Of a stretch of DNA of 64,000 bases, positions 24,658 to 33,563 are shown piece by piece. The first letter of the stretch is position 1. The number at the start of each line of letters is the position of its first letter. The position numbers were made by a program, and so were the translations under genes. Below the pieces are notes generated by a model, which saw only the letters and a list, made by a program, of their open reading frames with translations, did not search any database and was not told the DNA's origin. Source of the stretch: JAIBCM01 sp041395165 (GTDB lineage Bacteria; Verrucomicrobiota; Verrucomicrobiia; JADLBR01; JAIBCM01); NCBI GenBank assembly GCA_041395165.1, contig JAWLBA010000006.1, positions 1-64,000 on the forward strand. The letters run 5' to 3'.

Positions 24658-25221
24658 ATGGACTGGGAACAGCGTTATGAGGTACATGACACACCTTGGG
24701 AAAAGGGTTATGCTGCGCCGCCTTTACAAGATTATTTAGAATCTCACAAAATTGAAGGCGAAGTTTTAGTGCCGGGTTGTGGATTGGGTCACGATGCGCG
24801 TTTGTTGGCTGGCCAAGGAGCTGAAGTTACGGGCTTGGATATTGCGCCGACGGCGATTGAGCGAGCTAAAGAGTTTCCGGGCAAGGTGGAATATGTTTTG
24901 GGCGATCTTTTTTGTTTGCCTGAGGCTTGGAAAGAGAAATTCGATTGGGTTGTGGAGCACACTTGTTTTTGTGCGATTGATCCTAATCAACGCGAAGCTT
25001 ATGTGAAATCGGTTTATGAAGTTTTAAAAATAAACGGTAAATTATTTGGCATTTTTTATTTGAATCCTGAAGTGGAAGAAGGTCCGCCGTTTGGAGTTAA
25101 AACAACACAATTAGATTTACTTTTTAATCCCTATTTCAATTTAGAAAAAGAGTGGTTTCCTAATCGAAGTTATGAAGGTCGAGAAGGGAAAGAATTGCTA
25201 CGCATTTATCAAAAGAAATGA
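24658..25221 (+). CDS. TPMT-like SAM-dependent methyltransferase
   Basis: 187 residues. The start DWEQRYEVHDTPWEKGYAAP (Trp-rich, TPWE) and the motif VLVPGCGLGHDARLLAGQGA followed by VTGLDIAPTAIERAKE are typical of the thiopurine methyltransferase/thiol-halide methyltransferase group. VVEHTCFCAIDPNQR and FGIFYLNPEVEEGPPFG are also family features. It methylates a small nucleophile (thiol, selenite or halide); the substrate is unknown. The ATG at 24658 was preferred over one at 24634 that lies inside yciH. Confidence 0.85.
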   Translation: MDWEQRYEVHDTPWEKGYAAPPLQDYLESHKIEGEVLVPGCGLGHDARLLAGQGAEVTGLDIAPTAIERAKEFPGKVEYVLGDLFCLPEAWKEKFDWVVEHTCFCAIDPNQREAYVKSVYEVLKINGKLFGIFYLNPEVEEGPPFGVKTTQLDLLFNPYFNLEKEWFPNRSYEGREGKELLRIYQKK

Positions 25222-25236
25222 ATTCCTGAACGAAGT

Positions 25237-25449
25237 TTAAAACATTCCCATACCACCTGTTTTTATGGAATTGTCAGGGTTCCCAATCTTTCTTGCTAAA
25301 TGAATTAATACTTCTGGATCCATAGGCTTTCCTTGAGCAGCGCAAGAAGCGGCATAGTCTGCAATGGTAGCTGAGGCAAGTTTATCTAAAAATGAAGAGA
25401 CCTCAGTTATTTTATCAAAAGGATTGCGAGAGGGTTGGTGTTTTTGCAT
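25237..25449 (-). CDS. Small hypothetical protein
   Basis: 70 residues, not recognised: predicted helical middle (SFLDKLASATIADYAASCAA) and an end resembling a short regulatory or structural protein (GKPMDPEVLIHLARKIGN). There is no signal peptide and no clear ribosome site. A promoter-like pair upstream would start transcription at the ATG itself, i.e. a leaderless message. That placement is the main argument that this is a real gene. Confidence 0.45.
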   Translation of the reverse strand: MQKHQPSRNPFDKITEVSSFLDKLASATIADYAASCAAQGKPMDPEVLIHLARKIGNPDNSIKTGGMGMF

Positions 25450-25456
25450 TAAGGAG

Positions 25457-25485
25457 AATAAAACCTATGAAGAAGCAGTTGTCAA
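25457..25485 (-). promoter_or_regulatory. Candidate promoter TTGACA-N17-TTTATT for the 70-residue gene
   Basis: On the minus strand, TTGACA (25485-25480), 17 bases, TTTATT (25462-25457). Box sequences, spacing and the GT before the -10 box are the same as the pair seen in front of both giant coiled-coil genes. Seven bases separate the -10 box from the ATG. Confidence 0.5.
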
Positions 25486-25586
25486 ATTTTAATATATTTT
25501 GATAATGAAAAGGTTAGCAATAACACAAAAATAGTGCTTCTTAGATGAATGATTTTAAGCTGTTTTAACAAAATAGTATTAATTTT

Positions 25587-27446
25587 TTAAGGCTCTTCTG
25601 GTAAGATATTTTTGACCAACCGAGCGATTCCCTCTTTGGCAAACTCGCTAAGAGGATAAAGGTGTTGAGCTTTTAAGTACCAGGCTAGGCTGGAGCCAGT
25701 TTGTTCTTTTTTTTCTAAATCTTGAGCGGTGCGGAGGCTGCGGACGAAGTCAGCAGCTTGTGTGGTGAGATCGGCGCGAACTTGGTTGAGTTTATTATCA
25801 TCGGGAAATTGTTGAAATACTTTTTCGACACTTTCCCATGCGCCCGCATAATCGCCATGTTTAGAAATTTCGTTAGCGCGGATGATGCTGCTTTCGATGA
25901 GTTGCATGTTTTCTAAAACGGCAGCAAGTTTTTCTTGTTTTTCAGGGTAGAGCGCGGCAGCGGCGATGAAGCGGACACGGTCTTCGTAAATTTGGCGATA
26001 ATTTTTTTGGCTTATTAAACGATCCAAATCCACTAGCGCTTGTTGTTGGATGTCGGTTTGTTCAAAAATGGCGCCGGAAACTTTTGCCAATTCTGGGTTA
26101 CGGGGCCAGATTTCCATGGCATTTTTCAATTCCGTTTCAAGAGTGGCACGATCACCACTGACAGCAGCAGTGCGCGCCTTGGCAAGGTGCATGCCGCTAA
26201 CAGTTTTTGCGGTTTCGATGGCTGCTAAGGGTTTGGATTTATCAAAATCTTTTGCCATTTTTTCCAATTCATTTACGAGGTTTTCTGCCAAGGAGTAATC
26301 CTTAACTTCCAAAGCAGAGATGAGTTGATTGGACTTTTGAGCAAAGTCGAGTGCTTGACGTTTTTTATCGCGCGATAGAGTGCGAATAGCAGGAAGATAT
26401 TCGCCGATGGTGAAAGCTTCTTGAAGACGCTGCGTGGCGCTGGCAAGTTCTTCTTTATCCAGTAAAAAATTAAATGCATCGATGCCTTCGGTAACGTCGC
26501 GCATGGCTTCGTTTGCCATGGAATCAAGAAGTCCAATGGTGGCAGGTAGGCCACTTCCTTGAGTAAGAAGATTTTTCATGGGATCATCGACGCGTAGTTG
26601 GGTGTCTCCGTCACCAAAAATAGAACGATAAAAGCGGTTTGCAATGATGACATGTTGAAATCGGCGTTGGAGAAAAAATTGAACAATGAGAGCTTGGAAT
26701 TCGATTTTGGTCTGCAATTCTGATGCTTCTTTTTTGGTTCGGTTGGCAAGTAATCGAGCATTGATGTCGGCTAAACGTTCTAGGTAAGGTTGAGTCCGAG
26801 TAGTGCGTTTGAGCTCTTGTTCTTTGGCCCATTCCGCAGCAGCGAAGGGATTTTTAGGCGGACTTTTTTCCAGTTCCTGATTTTGCACTGCCATTTTCAT
26901 GTTCCATTCGATGGAATTTTTTTGGCGATCTAAGGTTTCATTGGCTTTGGTAAGACGTTGAATCTCTTCTTTAGCTAACCAGGAAGCATAGACTGCGTCG
27001 GAAAGAGAGTCGCAAAGGTGGGCATCGGATTTGTAGTTGGAAGCTTCGGGTAAAAGAGCCCAGGCTTCATCGAGGGTTGTAGCATTGACTTTTTTGGGCG
27101 CTAATTTTTCGAGGATTTGGTCGATTACTTTTTGATAAGCGATGTCGTCTTGAGAAGTTTGTTCCGGAGCATTGAGATATTTTTCGAATCGCGCTCGAAA
27201 AAGTCGATTGTCTGCAATGTTCCAATTTTTGCCGTCCCACGTGACGATTTCATTTCCGGGATTGAAAAAGGGCAGATCTTTACCAAGCAGTTTGGAGTCG
27301 CCTGTTGCAGCATTGGCAGGCGCTGTCGCAGTAGGAGCAGGGCTAGGTGTGGTTGGCGCGGCGGGAGCGGTATCGGGAGCTTGCGCGAAAAGAGCGTAGC
27401 TAGCGAAGAGGCAGAACATTTCTAAAATGATTAATCTGCATTTCAT
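25587..27446 (-). CDS. Large exported helical-repeat protein of unknown function
   Basis: 619 residues. A signal peptide of ~21 residues (ending ASYALFAQA) is followed by a Pro/Ala/Thr linker (residues ~22-50) and a long helical region. TPR-like units are visible toward the end (MEIWPRNPELAKVSGAIFEQ; KHGDYAGAWESVEKVFQQFP; SSLAWYLKAQHLYPLSEFAK). Probably periplasmic. It overlaps the upstream single-helix membrane gene by 4 bases, so the two are translationally coupled and may act together. No enzyme motif seen. Confidence 0.65.
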   Translation of the reverse strand: MKCRLIILEMFCLFASYALFAQAPDTAPAAPTTPSPAPTATAPANAATGDSKLLGKDLPFFNPGNEIVTWDGKNWNIADNRLFRARFEKYLNAPEQTSQDDIAYQKVIDQILEKLAPKKVNATTLDEAWALLPEASNYKSDAHLCDSLSDAVYASWLAKEEIQRLTKANETLDRQKNSIEWNMKMAVQNQELEKSPPKNPFAAAEWAKEQELKRTTRTQPYLERLADINARLLANRTKKEASELQTKIEFQALIVQFFLQRRFQHVIIANRFYRSIFGDGDTQLRVDDPMKNLLTQGSGLPATIGLLDSMANEAMRDVTEGIDAFNFLLDKEELASATQRLQEAFTIGEYLPAIRTLSRDKKRQALDFAQKSNQLISALEVKDYSLAENLVNELEKMAKDFDKSKPLAAIETAKTVSGMHLAKARTAAVSGDRATLETELKNAMEIWPRNPELAKVSGAIFEQTDIQQQALVDLDRLISQKNYRQIYEDRVRFIAAAALYPEKQEKLAAVLENMQLIESSIIRANEISKHGDYAGAWESVEKVFQQFPDDNKLNQVRADLTTQAADFVRSLRTAQDLEKKEQTGSSLAWYLKAQHLYPLSEFAKEGIARLVKNILPEEP

Positions 27447-27838
27447 GATTTTTTTAGATCTTCTACTGTTAGAATACCTTTTTCACTGATTTTAATTTTA
27501 AAGAAAAATTTTTGGCCTTTTTGCAGATTGATTTGATTAAATTGTGCAGGAACTAATAGGGGTAGAGGTTCGCCGGATTCCATAGCGACAGAAAAAAGCC
27601 GACCCAGATTAGGTGACCAGGCTAAAGAATTTTGAATACTGGCTTGGATTTTGTAGGTGTTGCCACGCAGGCTATTGGAATTTTCCAGATAAACTGCAAC
27701 GTCTAAGGGTTGTAATGTGCGAAAGGGGTCGTTGACATTGCAATATAGGTAGTAACCTCCAGCTCCCAAAATAACAATGAGACCGACTACAAAAATCCAA
27801 ATGGTTGGATGATGTTTAGCACTGGCACGACGGGGCAT
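27443..27838 (-). CDS. Single-span membrane protein of unknown function
   Basis: 131 residues: a short basic N-terminus (MPRRASAKHH), one membrane helix (IWIFVVGLIVILGAGGYYLY, ~13-32) and a periplasmic beta-rich domain of ~95 residues (DVAVYLENSNSLRGNTYKIQ; KFFFKIKISEKGILTVEDLK). It is the first gene of a pair with the large exported protein downstream. Not assigned to a family. Confidence 0.6.
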   Translation of the reverse strand: MPRRASAKHHPTIWIFVVGLIVILGAGGYYLYCNVNDPFRTLQPLDVAVYLENSNSLRGNTYKIQASIQNSLAWSPNLGRLFSVAMESGEPLPLLVPAQFNQINLQKGQKFFFKIKISEKGILTVEDLKKS

Positions 27839-27903
27839 AACTTATCAAAGTATAAGAGGAATAGATAGGGTTGACAAATTTATTTCGAGTTTAAAAAGAA
27901 TGC

Positions 27904-29582
27904 CTAATTGTCCCAGGCGCTTCGCCAGCAGCCTAAGTAGGCAAGAAAGATAGCGAGCAAGGTGTGAGCGCCCAATACCCAGTAGCAAAGAAGTAGCGGG
28001 GAGAGAGCGGTTTCAGAAATCGCGATAACGAGGTCGTAAAGGCGCTCGGTGCGCATGGTTTGAAGCATGCCTGACCAGCTCCAGTAAGTGGCTATAAAAG
28101 GTTGAACAAAATGTGTTAGCCAAGAAGGCAGAGCAAGAACGGCACCCGACAGAGGAAGTTGAAAGCCGACGATATATAAAGAAATTAAAGAGGCTTTTTC
28201 TGTAGTACGGGACCAACTGGAAATAGCCAGACAGGTAGCCGTGACGGCGGCGTTGACGAGAGTGAGTAAAAAAAATTGAGGCAGAAGGGGGCCGGGAAAG
28301 CGGCAAATAGTTTTGACAAATAGCGTCATCCAACTGGATTGGGCAAGCACGAGAAATGATAAAAAAAGAATTTTGCTAGCGAGATAGCTGGAGATATGAA
28401 GGCCTGCAAGCTTTTCTTTTTCTAATAAAAGTCGTTCTGCTACTACTTCGCGAGCGGCATTATTGGATGCCATGAGGGTAAGTAGAATGACTTGGAATAA
28501 AATGAGACCCGAAACCAGGCTGCCGATTTTGCTGGTTTGCGCGGTGAACATAACGGTTTCTTTGAGTTGTTGAATGAGGTTGATGTCTTGTCCCATATTA
28601 AGGTTTTGAATTTGCGGCAAACCACGATAAGCAAATAATACGACCAGACTTGGAAAAAGAAAGAGTAGCAGCAGATGAAGCGCAAATTGTGAGCGATCAC
28701 GGTAAAAAAGTAGCAGTCGTCGTTTGAGAAGGATGAAAAATTGTCGCAAGGGTGAAGCGATGGTTGGCATTTCTTCTCTGTTTTCTTCACTAATGTGTGA
28801 TTCTGTTTCTGAAGTTGTCCAGTGGTGGGCACTCCAATTTTCTGGAGTTTGCGAGAGAAGTGTGGGGAAAAGGTTTTCGGGGTGATGGATGCCAAAGTGG
28901 GTGAGGAGATAGGCGGAAGGTCCGTGATAGGCTAGGTGACCTTGGTAAAGCACGGTGATGGAGTCGTAAAGCTCCAGGTGGTTTAGACTGTGGGTGACAT
29001 TGAGGATGAGACATTTTTTTTGTTGCGCGAGTTGGTGGAGTAAGTTGAGGATTTCGGTTTCAGATTGGGGGTCGAGGCCGCTGGTGACTTCATCGCAAAG
29101 TAGAAGGGTTGGGGCGCTAGCTAACTCCATGGCAAGGGCAAGACGGCGTTTTTGTCCGCCCGAGATTAAGCGTGCGGGGCGATCTGCGACTCTCTGAAGG
29201 CCGACATCATTTAAAAGATTTTTTACTTTTTGTTTTAGTTCTTCAAAAGAAATTGATTTGTGCGTAGCTGGCACGCGATTTGAATATTTTCGGCCACTGT
29301 GAGGTTTTCATGGGCAATGCTGAATTGGGGCACGTAACCGATTTGACCGGGTAATAAATCACCCTCAGTTGCAAGATTGCGTCTATTCCAAAAAATGTTG
29401 CCTTGGCTAGGTTCCAAAATGCCGGCAATAATTTTTAATAGTGTGCTTTTACCGCATCCGGATGGGCCTAAAATAGCTGAGAAGGAAGGAATATAAAAAG
29501 TGGCTGATATGGAGTTAAGAATAGGCTGAATATCGTTTGAAGGCGCGGCAATTTGGTAAGAAATATTGTCCAAGGTCAACAT
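27904..29582 (-). CDS. ABCG-like half-transporter (ATPase plus ABC-2 membrane domain), one-base frameshift
   Basis: Repaired at the three-T run 29257-29259 (one base short), the frame gives a 559-residue fused exporter. The N-terminal ATPase has Walker A GPSGCGKSTLLK, signature ISGGQKRRLALAMELA, Walker B LLLCDEVTSGLDP and H-loop NVTHSLNHL. The C-terminal half has about six helices (RDRSQFALHLLLLFLFPSLV; NNAAREVVAERLLLEKEKLA) in the ABC-2 arrangement of ABCG proteins. The N-terminal NBD order is that of ABCG exporters. The substrate is unknown. The frameshift falls between Q-loop and signature, so the fragments alone would be inactive. Confidence 0.8.
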
Positions 29583-29619
29583 AGCGGCACAGCCTCAATG
29601 TAACGCGATTTTTCTCAAA

Positions 29620-29645
29620 AAGAAAAGAGGCAAGTCAAACTTGCC
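29620..29645 (-). terminator. Hairpin downstream of the beta-propeller gene
   Basis: A 7-bp stem GGCAAGT/ACTTGCC with a three-base loop (29629-29645), and on the minus strand a T-rich CTCTTTTCTTTTT tail. It lies 30 bases beyond the stop of the leftward gene at 29675. The plus-strand flank also has a T run, so it could work both ways. Confidence 0.5.
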
Positions 29646-29674
29646 CCTTTTTATGAAAGATAACTAAAAAGAGT

Positions 29675-31156
29675 TTAGTATTTTTTTACGACTCCTTTTG
29701 CCAGAAAGATATCGCCGTCACCTATAGTTTGGAGAAAGTAATTTCCTAAAATCATAAAATTATGAAACTCGCCGGTGAGAAAAAGATTTTCTTTATCTTT
29801 TTCTATAAAATTTGCTAGCCCCCAAGGATAGGTATCTCCTTGTTTTTCGATGTAAGAACACCAACCTACTGTAGCATCTGGATTATAGCGAACTAGAAAT
29901 AGTTTGGGTGTTACAAAGTCAGGATGCATTAAAGAGTTGTTAGTATCGAATTTGACTTCATGCGTGAATTCTCCCGCAAGATAGACGGCATCGGAATCGC
30001 TAAGCGCTAAAGACCAACCGTAGGTGTTAAAATTTTCGTGATCGACAGGGTTGCCGATGTTTTTTGCCCAAAGAACTGATCCATTCGAGTTTAATTTAGC
30101 CAAATAAGCAACCGCAGCTTGAGAAGGCTTTGCAGGAAAAGTGATGTTGCCAATGGTGATGCCAGAGAGATAGTGGCCTGTGATGTAAATGTTATTTTTT
30201 TTGTCAACAACGAGAGCTTGAGTGACTTGACTAGAGCCTGCTTGGGAGGAGCCAATGTTTTTTGCCCATATGGCTTGTCCTGTTGAAGAATATTTTGCAA
30301 CAAATCCATTCACATCTTCATCATTGAGTGTACTAATTAATTTAATGGTGTTACTAAAAGAGCAGCTGCCAGAAAAAATACCAGCGATATAAATGTTGCC
30401 TAAACTATCGGTATCGATGCTATAACCTGTGCTATAAGCACAATCACCTTCAACTACAGTGGGTTTTACCCATTCCCAATAACCACTAGGATCTGCTTGG
30501 GCTAAGAAAGCGACGTGTAAATCGCCTCCTTCATTGTTAGGAATATTAACTTTAAGAGGAGTATGTTCAAAATTGCCAGAACCTTGTCCGACTGTGCCTG
30601 TGACGTAGATACGATTGCGAGCATCGATTGCAATTCCGAGACCTTCATCTTCTCCGGAAATCGTGCCGCCTTTGATGGCCCAAGAACATTGTCCTTCAGG
30701 AGTATATTTGGCTAAAAATACATCGCTAGGGCCTAAAGATTTAAGGAGTTGATTTTGTTGAAAAACGGTTTGGGAACCAAATTTACCAGTGATATAAACA
30801 TTATTTTGAGAGTCAATAGCTACGGCGCGACCCACCGCATTGGTTGCTGTTTTAACCCATTCGACATCGCCCTGGCTATTATATTTGGCTAAGAAAAGAG
30901 TAGGACACGTTTTTGCTTCGATAGTGAATTGACCAAAATCTGCCACAGTATCAGTTTTATTAGGACTATAAATCATGCCGGTAATATAACAGTTCCCAAA
31001 TTCATCAACGGCACAAGAATAACTCACATCCTTTTGCTGAAGAGGATAAGGAACGTTATTCACACTTCCAGCTCGATTAGCCCATTGCCAATCCTGACAA
31101 AATAAATTATGTTTTATAAATAAAAATAGGATTATTAAAAAAAATGATTTTTTCAT
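29675..31156 (-). CDS. Secreted seven-bladed beta-propeller (SBBP-like) protein
   Basis: 493 residues with a signal peptide (ending HNLFCQ). Seven repeats share the pattern [AV]-x-D-x2-N-x-Y-[IL]-[TA]-G: AVDEFGNCYITGMI, AIDSQNNVYITGKF, AIDARNRIYVTGTV, DTDSLGNIYIAGIF, VVDKKNNIYITGHY, ALSDSDAVYLAGEF and a divergent last one (KENLFLTGEF). Blades also share FLAKYxxxGxxxW. This predicts one closed seven-bladed propeller acting outside the cytoplasm, probably in binding. It is first in a leftward block of exported proteins, with an AT-rich 85-bp region upstream. Confidence 0.8.
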   Translation of the reverse strand: MKKSFFLIILFLFIKHNLFCQDWQWANRAGSVNNVPYPLQQKDVSYSCAVDEFGNCYITGMIYSPNKTDTVADFGQFTIEAKTCPTLFLAKYNSQGDVEWVKTATNAVGRAVAIDSQNNVYITGKFGSQTVFQQNQLLKSLGPSDVFLAKYTPEGQCSWAIKGGTISGEDEGLGIAIDARNRIYVTGTVGQGSGNFEHTPLKVNIPNNEGGDLHVAFLAQADPSGYWEWVKPTVVEGDCAYSTGYSIDTDSLGNIYIAGIFSGSCSFSNTIKLISTLNDEDVNGFVAKYSSTGQAIWAKNIGSSQAGSSQVTQALVVDKKNNIYITGHYLSGITIGNITFPAKPSQAAVAYLAKLNSNGSVLWAKNIGNPVDHENFNTYGWSLALSDSDAVYLAGEFTHEVKFDTNNSLMHPDFVTPKLFLVRYNPDATVGWCSYIEKQGDTYPWGLANFIEKDKENLFLTGEFHNFMILGNYFLQTIGDGDIFLAKGVVKKY

Positions 31157-31241
31157 TTATCAATTTACTAGTGTTTTGAAAAAACACAAAAAATTTTTAT
31201 CAAAAAATAAATTTTTTTTGTTTTGAAAATAGGATTATTTA

Positions 31242-31757
31242 TCACTTTTTGGTTAAATCGTTAGTGGTTGTTAGATTTTCTTTAAGCGCTTTGCTCACAC
31301 TATCGTAAATTTTTTTAACATCTGCTTTGGTTGCGAGTCGGTATTCAATTGTTTTAGCGTGAGTAGTGGTGGGATAGTTTTTGGTTACCTTTTTAGATTC
31401 TAGAGGATTATTAGCTTCACCGCCCGCGAGAGTTTCTAAGGTTTCTTTGGCTTTTTTAGCGGCTTCTAGAGCAGGTTTCACTTTTTCTGTTAAGCCAGGC
31501 ATTGGAGAAGTAGTATCTTCCAGTTTTTCAATGTAATAAAAACGAGCTAATGCTGTTCCTTCCGTGTCAATAGAAGTTTCTGTAACTTCTAACACGCCAT
31601 CTACAATATAATTATGAAGTCCAATAGAAGAAATGGCATCTAAAGCGACGATATAATGCTGATCATCAGAAATTTTAATTTCCCAATAAAGGCGTTGGGC
31701 TGATGAGATGGAATAGGTGAGTAAAACGAAGAGAAATCCCAGGAAGTAACGCAACAT
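31242..31757 (-). CDS. Exported protein of unknown function
   Basis: 171 residues. Signal peptide of ~20 residues (LRYFLGFLFVLLTYSISSAQ), then a beta-rich domain (LYWEIKISDDQHYIVALDAI; VDGVLEVTETSIDTEGTALA), an Ala/Lys helix (VKPALEAAKKAKETLETLAG) and a Lys/Thr-rich tail. It lies between the propeller gene and the P-domain module. No family recognised. Confidence 0.6.
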   Translation of the reverse strand: MLRYFLGFLFVLLTYSISSAQRLYWEIKISDDQHYIVALDAISSIGLHNYIVDGVLEVTETSIDTEGTALARFYYIEKLEDTTSPMPGLTEKVKPALEAAKKAKETLETLAGGEANNPLESKKVTKNYPTTTHAKTIEYRLATKADVKKIYDSVSKALKENLTTTNDLTKK

Positions 31758-31806
31758 TCCTTAAATTTGTCACTATGAGGAGAAAAGTCCAGTCGAGAAC
31801 TTGTTT

Positions 31807-33552
31807 TTAGCGAGGGCCTATAACACGGCCAATATTGCCTTGTCCTTTGCCTTGGTAAAGGGGAGTAATATTGCGAGCAACATTGGTAGGGCCGTAGCCG
31901 ATAGTGGTGCCTCGTTGAATAATGAATTCGTTACCGGGCTCTAGCGGGGATAACTCTGCCACACCACTAATTTTAAAAGCGGGACGCAAATCTTTGCTAA
32001 TGAGAATGGGATCACCTAAATGAAAGCTATTACTTCCTTCATTGACAACAGGGATAGAGTAGAGACTGGATTTAACGCGTTGGAAAAGATTGGTGCGGTC
32101 GGCGCCTACGATTTTACCCGTTTGACCGATTTCCAGAGGTTGAAACTGGTAGCTAATAACGCCATCATCTTTACGTGCTAAAGTTAACCCTAACTGACTT
32201 TTATTTTGTGAAATAATGTCGACTAAGCCATCTTGGTTTAAGTCGGTGGTAGCGACAACCTTATATTTGGGGCGAATGACATCTCCAGAAAGAGTGATGG
32301 AATTGCTGATGAGGAAACTATTGGAAAAAGCCATGATAGAAAGAAAAGTGTCTTGTTGCAATAAAAGGTCTGCTTGTTGATCACCGGTAAACTCATTGAT
32401 GGCTACCGCTTTGTTTTTTTTGGGAATAAGCCCAGCAAAGGATGCGCCTTGTGGTGCTTCATTAATCATCTGTAATACATAAATTTTGCGCCCTTTGGAA
32501 GTTACGATATCGGTATAATGATCGCCTGTAACATCGGTAATGAATCCAGGCAAAGTATCGAGAATCAATCCCCAGTCATCAAGAACGCCTTCGTCCAAAG
32601 CAACATCGTCAAAAATTCTCAATGTCCAAGTTCCATTAGGATCTTCGCCGCGAAATGCAGCTAGGGACCCTTCTGGAATGAGAAATTCTATCGGCGTAGA
32701 ATTAGTATAGCGTGCAGTGGTAGCAAGTATCGTCGCTTGATCATCCCAGATTGTACCATTAAAAACATCAGTTTTATTTTCACCATTATCGGTGGTTAAG
32801 GTAACCGTTGTGCCTTCTGGTGAAGTGAGGTAAACATCAAGATCTGAATTAAATGTGTGTCGTAGCCAGGTTTGAACCTTAATGTTAGAAAGGTAAGGGC
32901 CAACATTGGTGACTTCTAAGAAAAATGCATTGCTAGATAAGCTGGGGATAGGGGCTGGCAAATTAGTGCCAGTTACAGAATTGGCGGCGAAAAATGCAGT
33001 AGTTCGTGTGGTGGAGTTGCCTACTAAAGTGGTTACAGATAAAGTGGCGCTGCTGCAAAAGCCGCTCATGCCCGTTTCACGATCAATAATAATTAATTGC
33101 CAGGTGCCTTCGGGATTTTCTTTGAAGCAAGCATCGAATGAGCCTTCAGGAGTGACTGTGGCCGGAGAAACGCCATTGGTAACAACATAATCAGTAATAG
33201 GAGTAGGCGCCTGACTTTCCCACGATAAATTATTAAAAAGATCCGCGCTATTGGTAGTGCCGTTTCTCAAGCTTAAAGGCATAGAAGTTCCTTGCGGAGA
33301 TGTTAGATAAATTTCTAAGTCAGAGGGACGAGGATGCTGAAGGGCGGTGGTGAGTTTTACATCCCAAACGACACCTGTGGTATGATTAAGAAAAAATGTA
33401 AATTCATTGGTAGAAAGATCGGCAATAGGAGCTGATTGAGTCAAAGAAGTTGTAAAATTTAATAGAGCAGTATTAGGGGGGGGCGTTTCTGAGAGAGCGA
33501 AACTTTTTGCAAAGGATGCAAAAAGTAAAAATGTAAAAGTAAGCCATTTCAT
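31807..33552 (-). CDS. Exported P-domain/FG-GAP protein B2
   Basis: 581 residues: signal peptide (~19), two proprotein-convertase P domains (HPRPSDLEIYLTSPQGT near 80; FNSDLDVYLTSPEGT near 240; each followed by a DDQA/WESQA turn and PEGSxxxFxxxxPxGTW), then an FG-GAP/VCBS propeller-like region with the calcium loop DLNQDGLVDIISQ (about 440). It ends GRVIGPR. No protease domain is present, although P domains usually follow one. Same length and architecture as B1 at 36994-38739. It lies 11 bases after A2, as an operon. Confidence 0.85.
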   Translation of the reverse strand: MKWLTFTFLLFASFAKSFALSETPPPNTALLNFTTSLTQSAPIADLSTNEFTFFLNHTTGVVWDVKLTTALQHPRPSDLEIYLTSPQGTSMPLSLRNGTTNSADLFNNLSWESQAPTPITDYVVTNGVSPATVTPEGSFDACFKENPEGTWQLIIIDRETGMSGFCSSATLSVTTLVGNSTTRTTAFFAANSVTGTNLPAPIPSLSSNAFFLEVTNVGPYLSNIKVQTWLRHTFNSDLDVYLTSPEGTTVTLTTDNGENKTDVFNGTIWDDQATILATTARYTNSTPIEFLIPEGSLAAFRGEDPNGTWTLRIFDDVALDEGVLDDWGLILDTLPGFITDVTGDHYTDIVTSKGRKIYVLQMINEAPQGASFAGLIPKKNKAVAINEFTGDQQADLLLQQDTFLSIMAFSNSFLISNSITLSGDVIRPKYKVVATTDLNQDGLVDIISQNKSQLGLTLARKDDGVISYQFQPLEIGQTGKIVGADRTNLFQRVKSSLYSIPVVNEGSNSFHLGDPILISKDLRPAFKISGVAELSPLEPGNEFIIQRGTTIGYGPTNVARNITPLYQGKGQGNIGRVIGPR

Positions 33553-33563
33553 AAAGTAAAAAC

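Noticed and set aside
25451..25502. Short ORF on the plus strand with AAGGAG ribosome site and ATG at 25467
   Set aside because: It ends after 11 codons and overlaps the minus-strand promoter of the 70-residue gene; the Shine-Dalgarno match is probably accidental.
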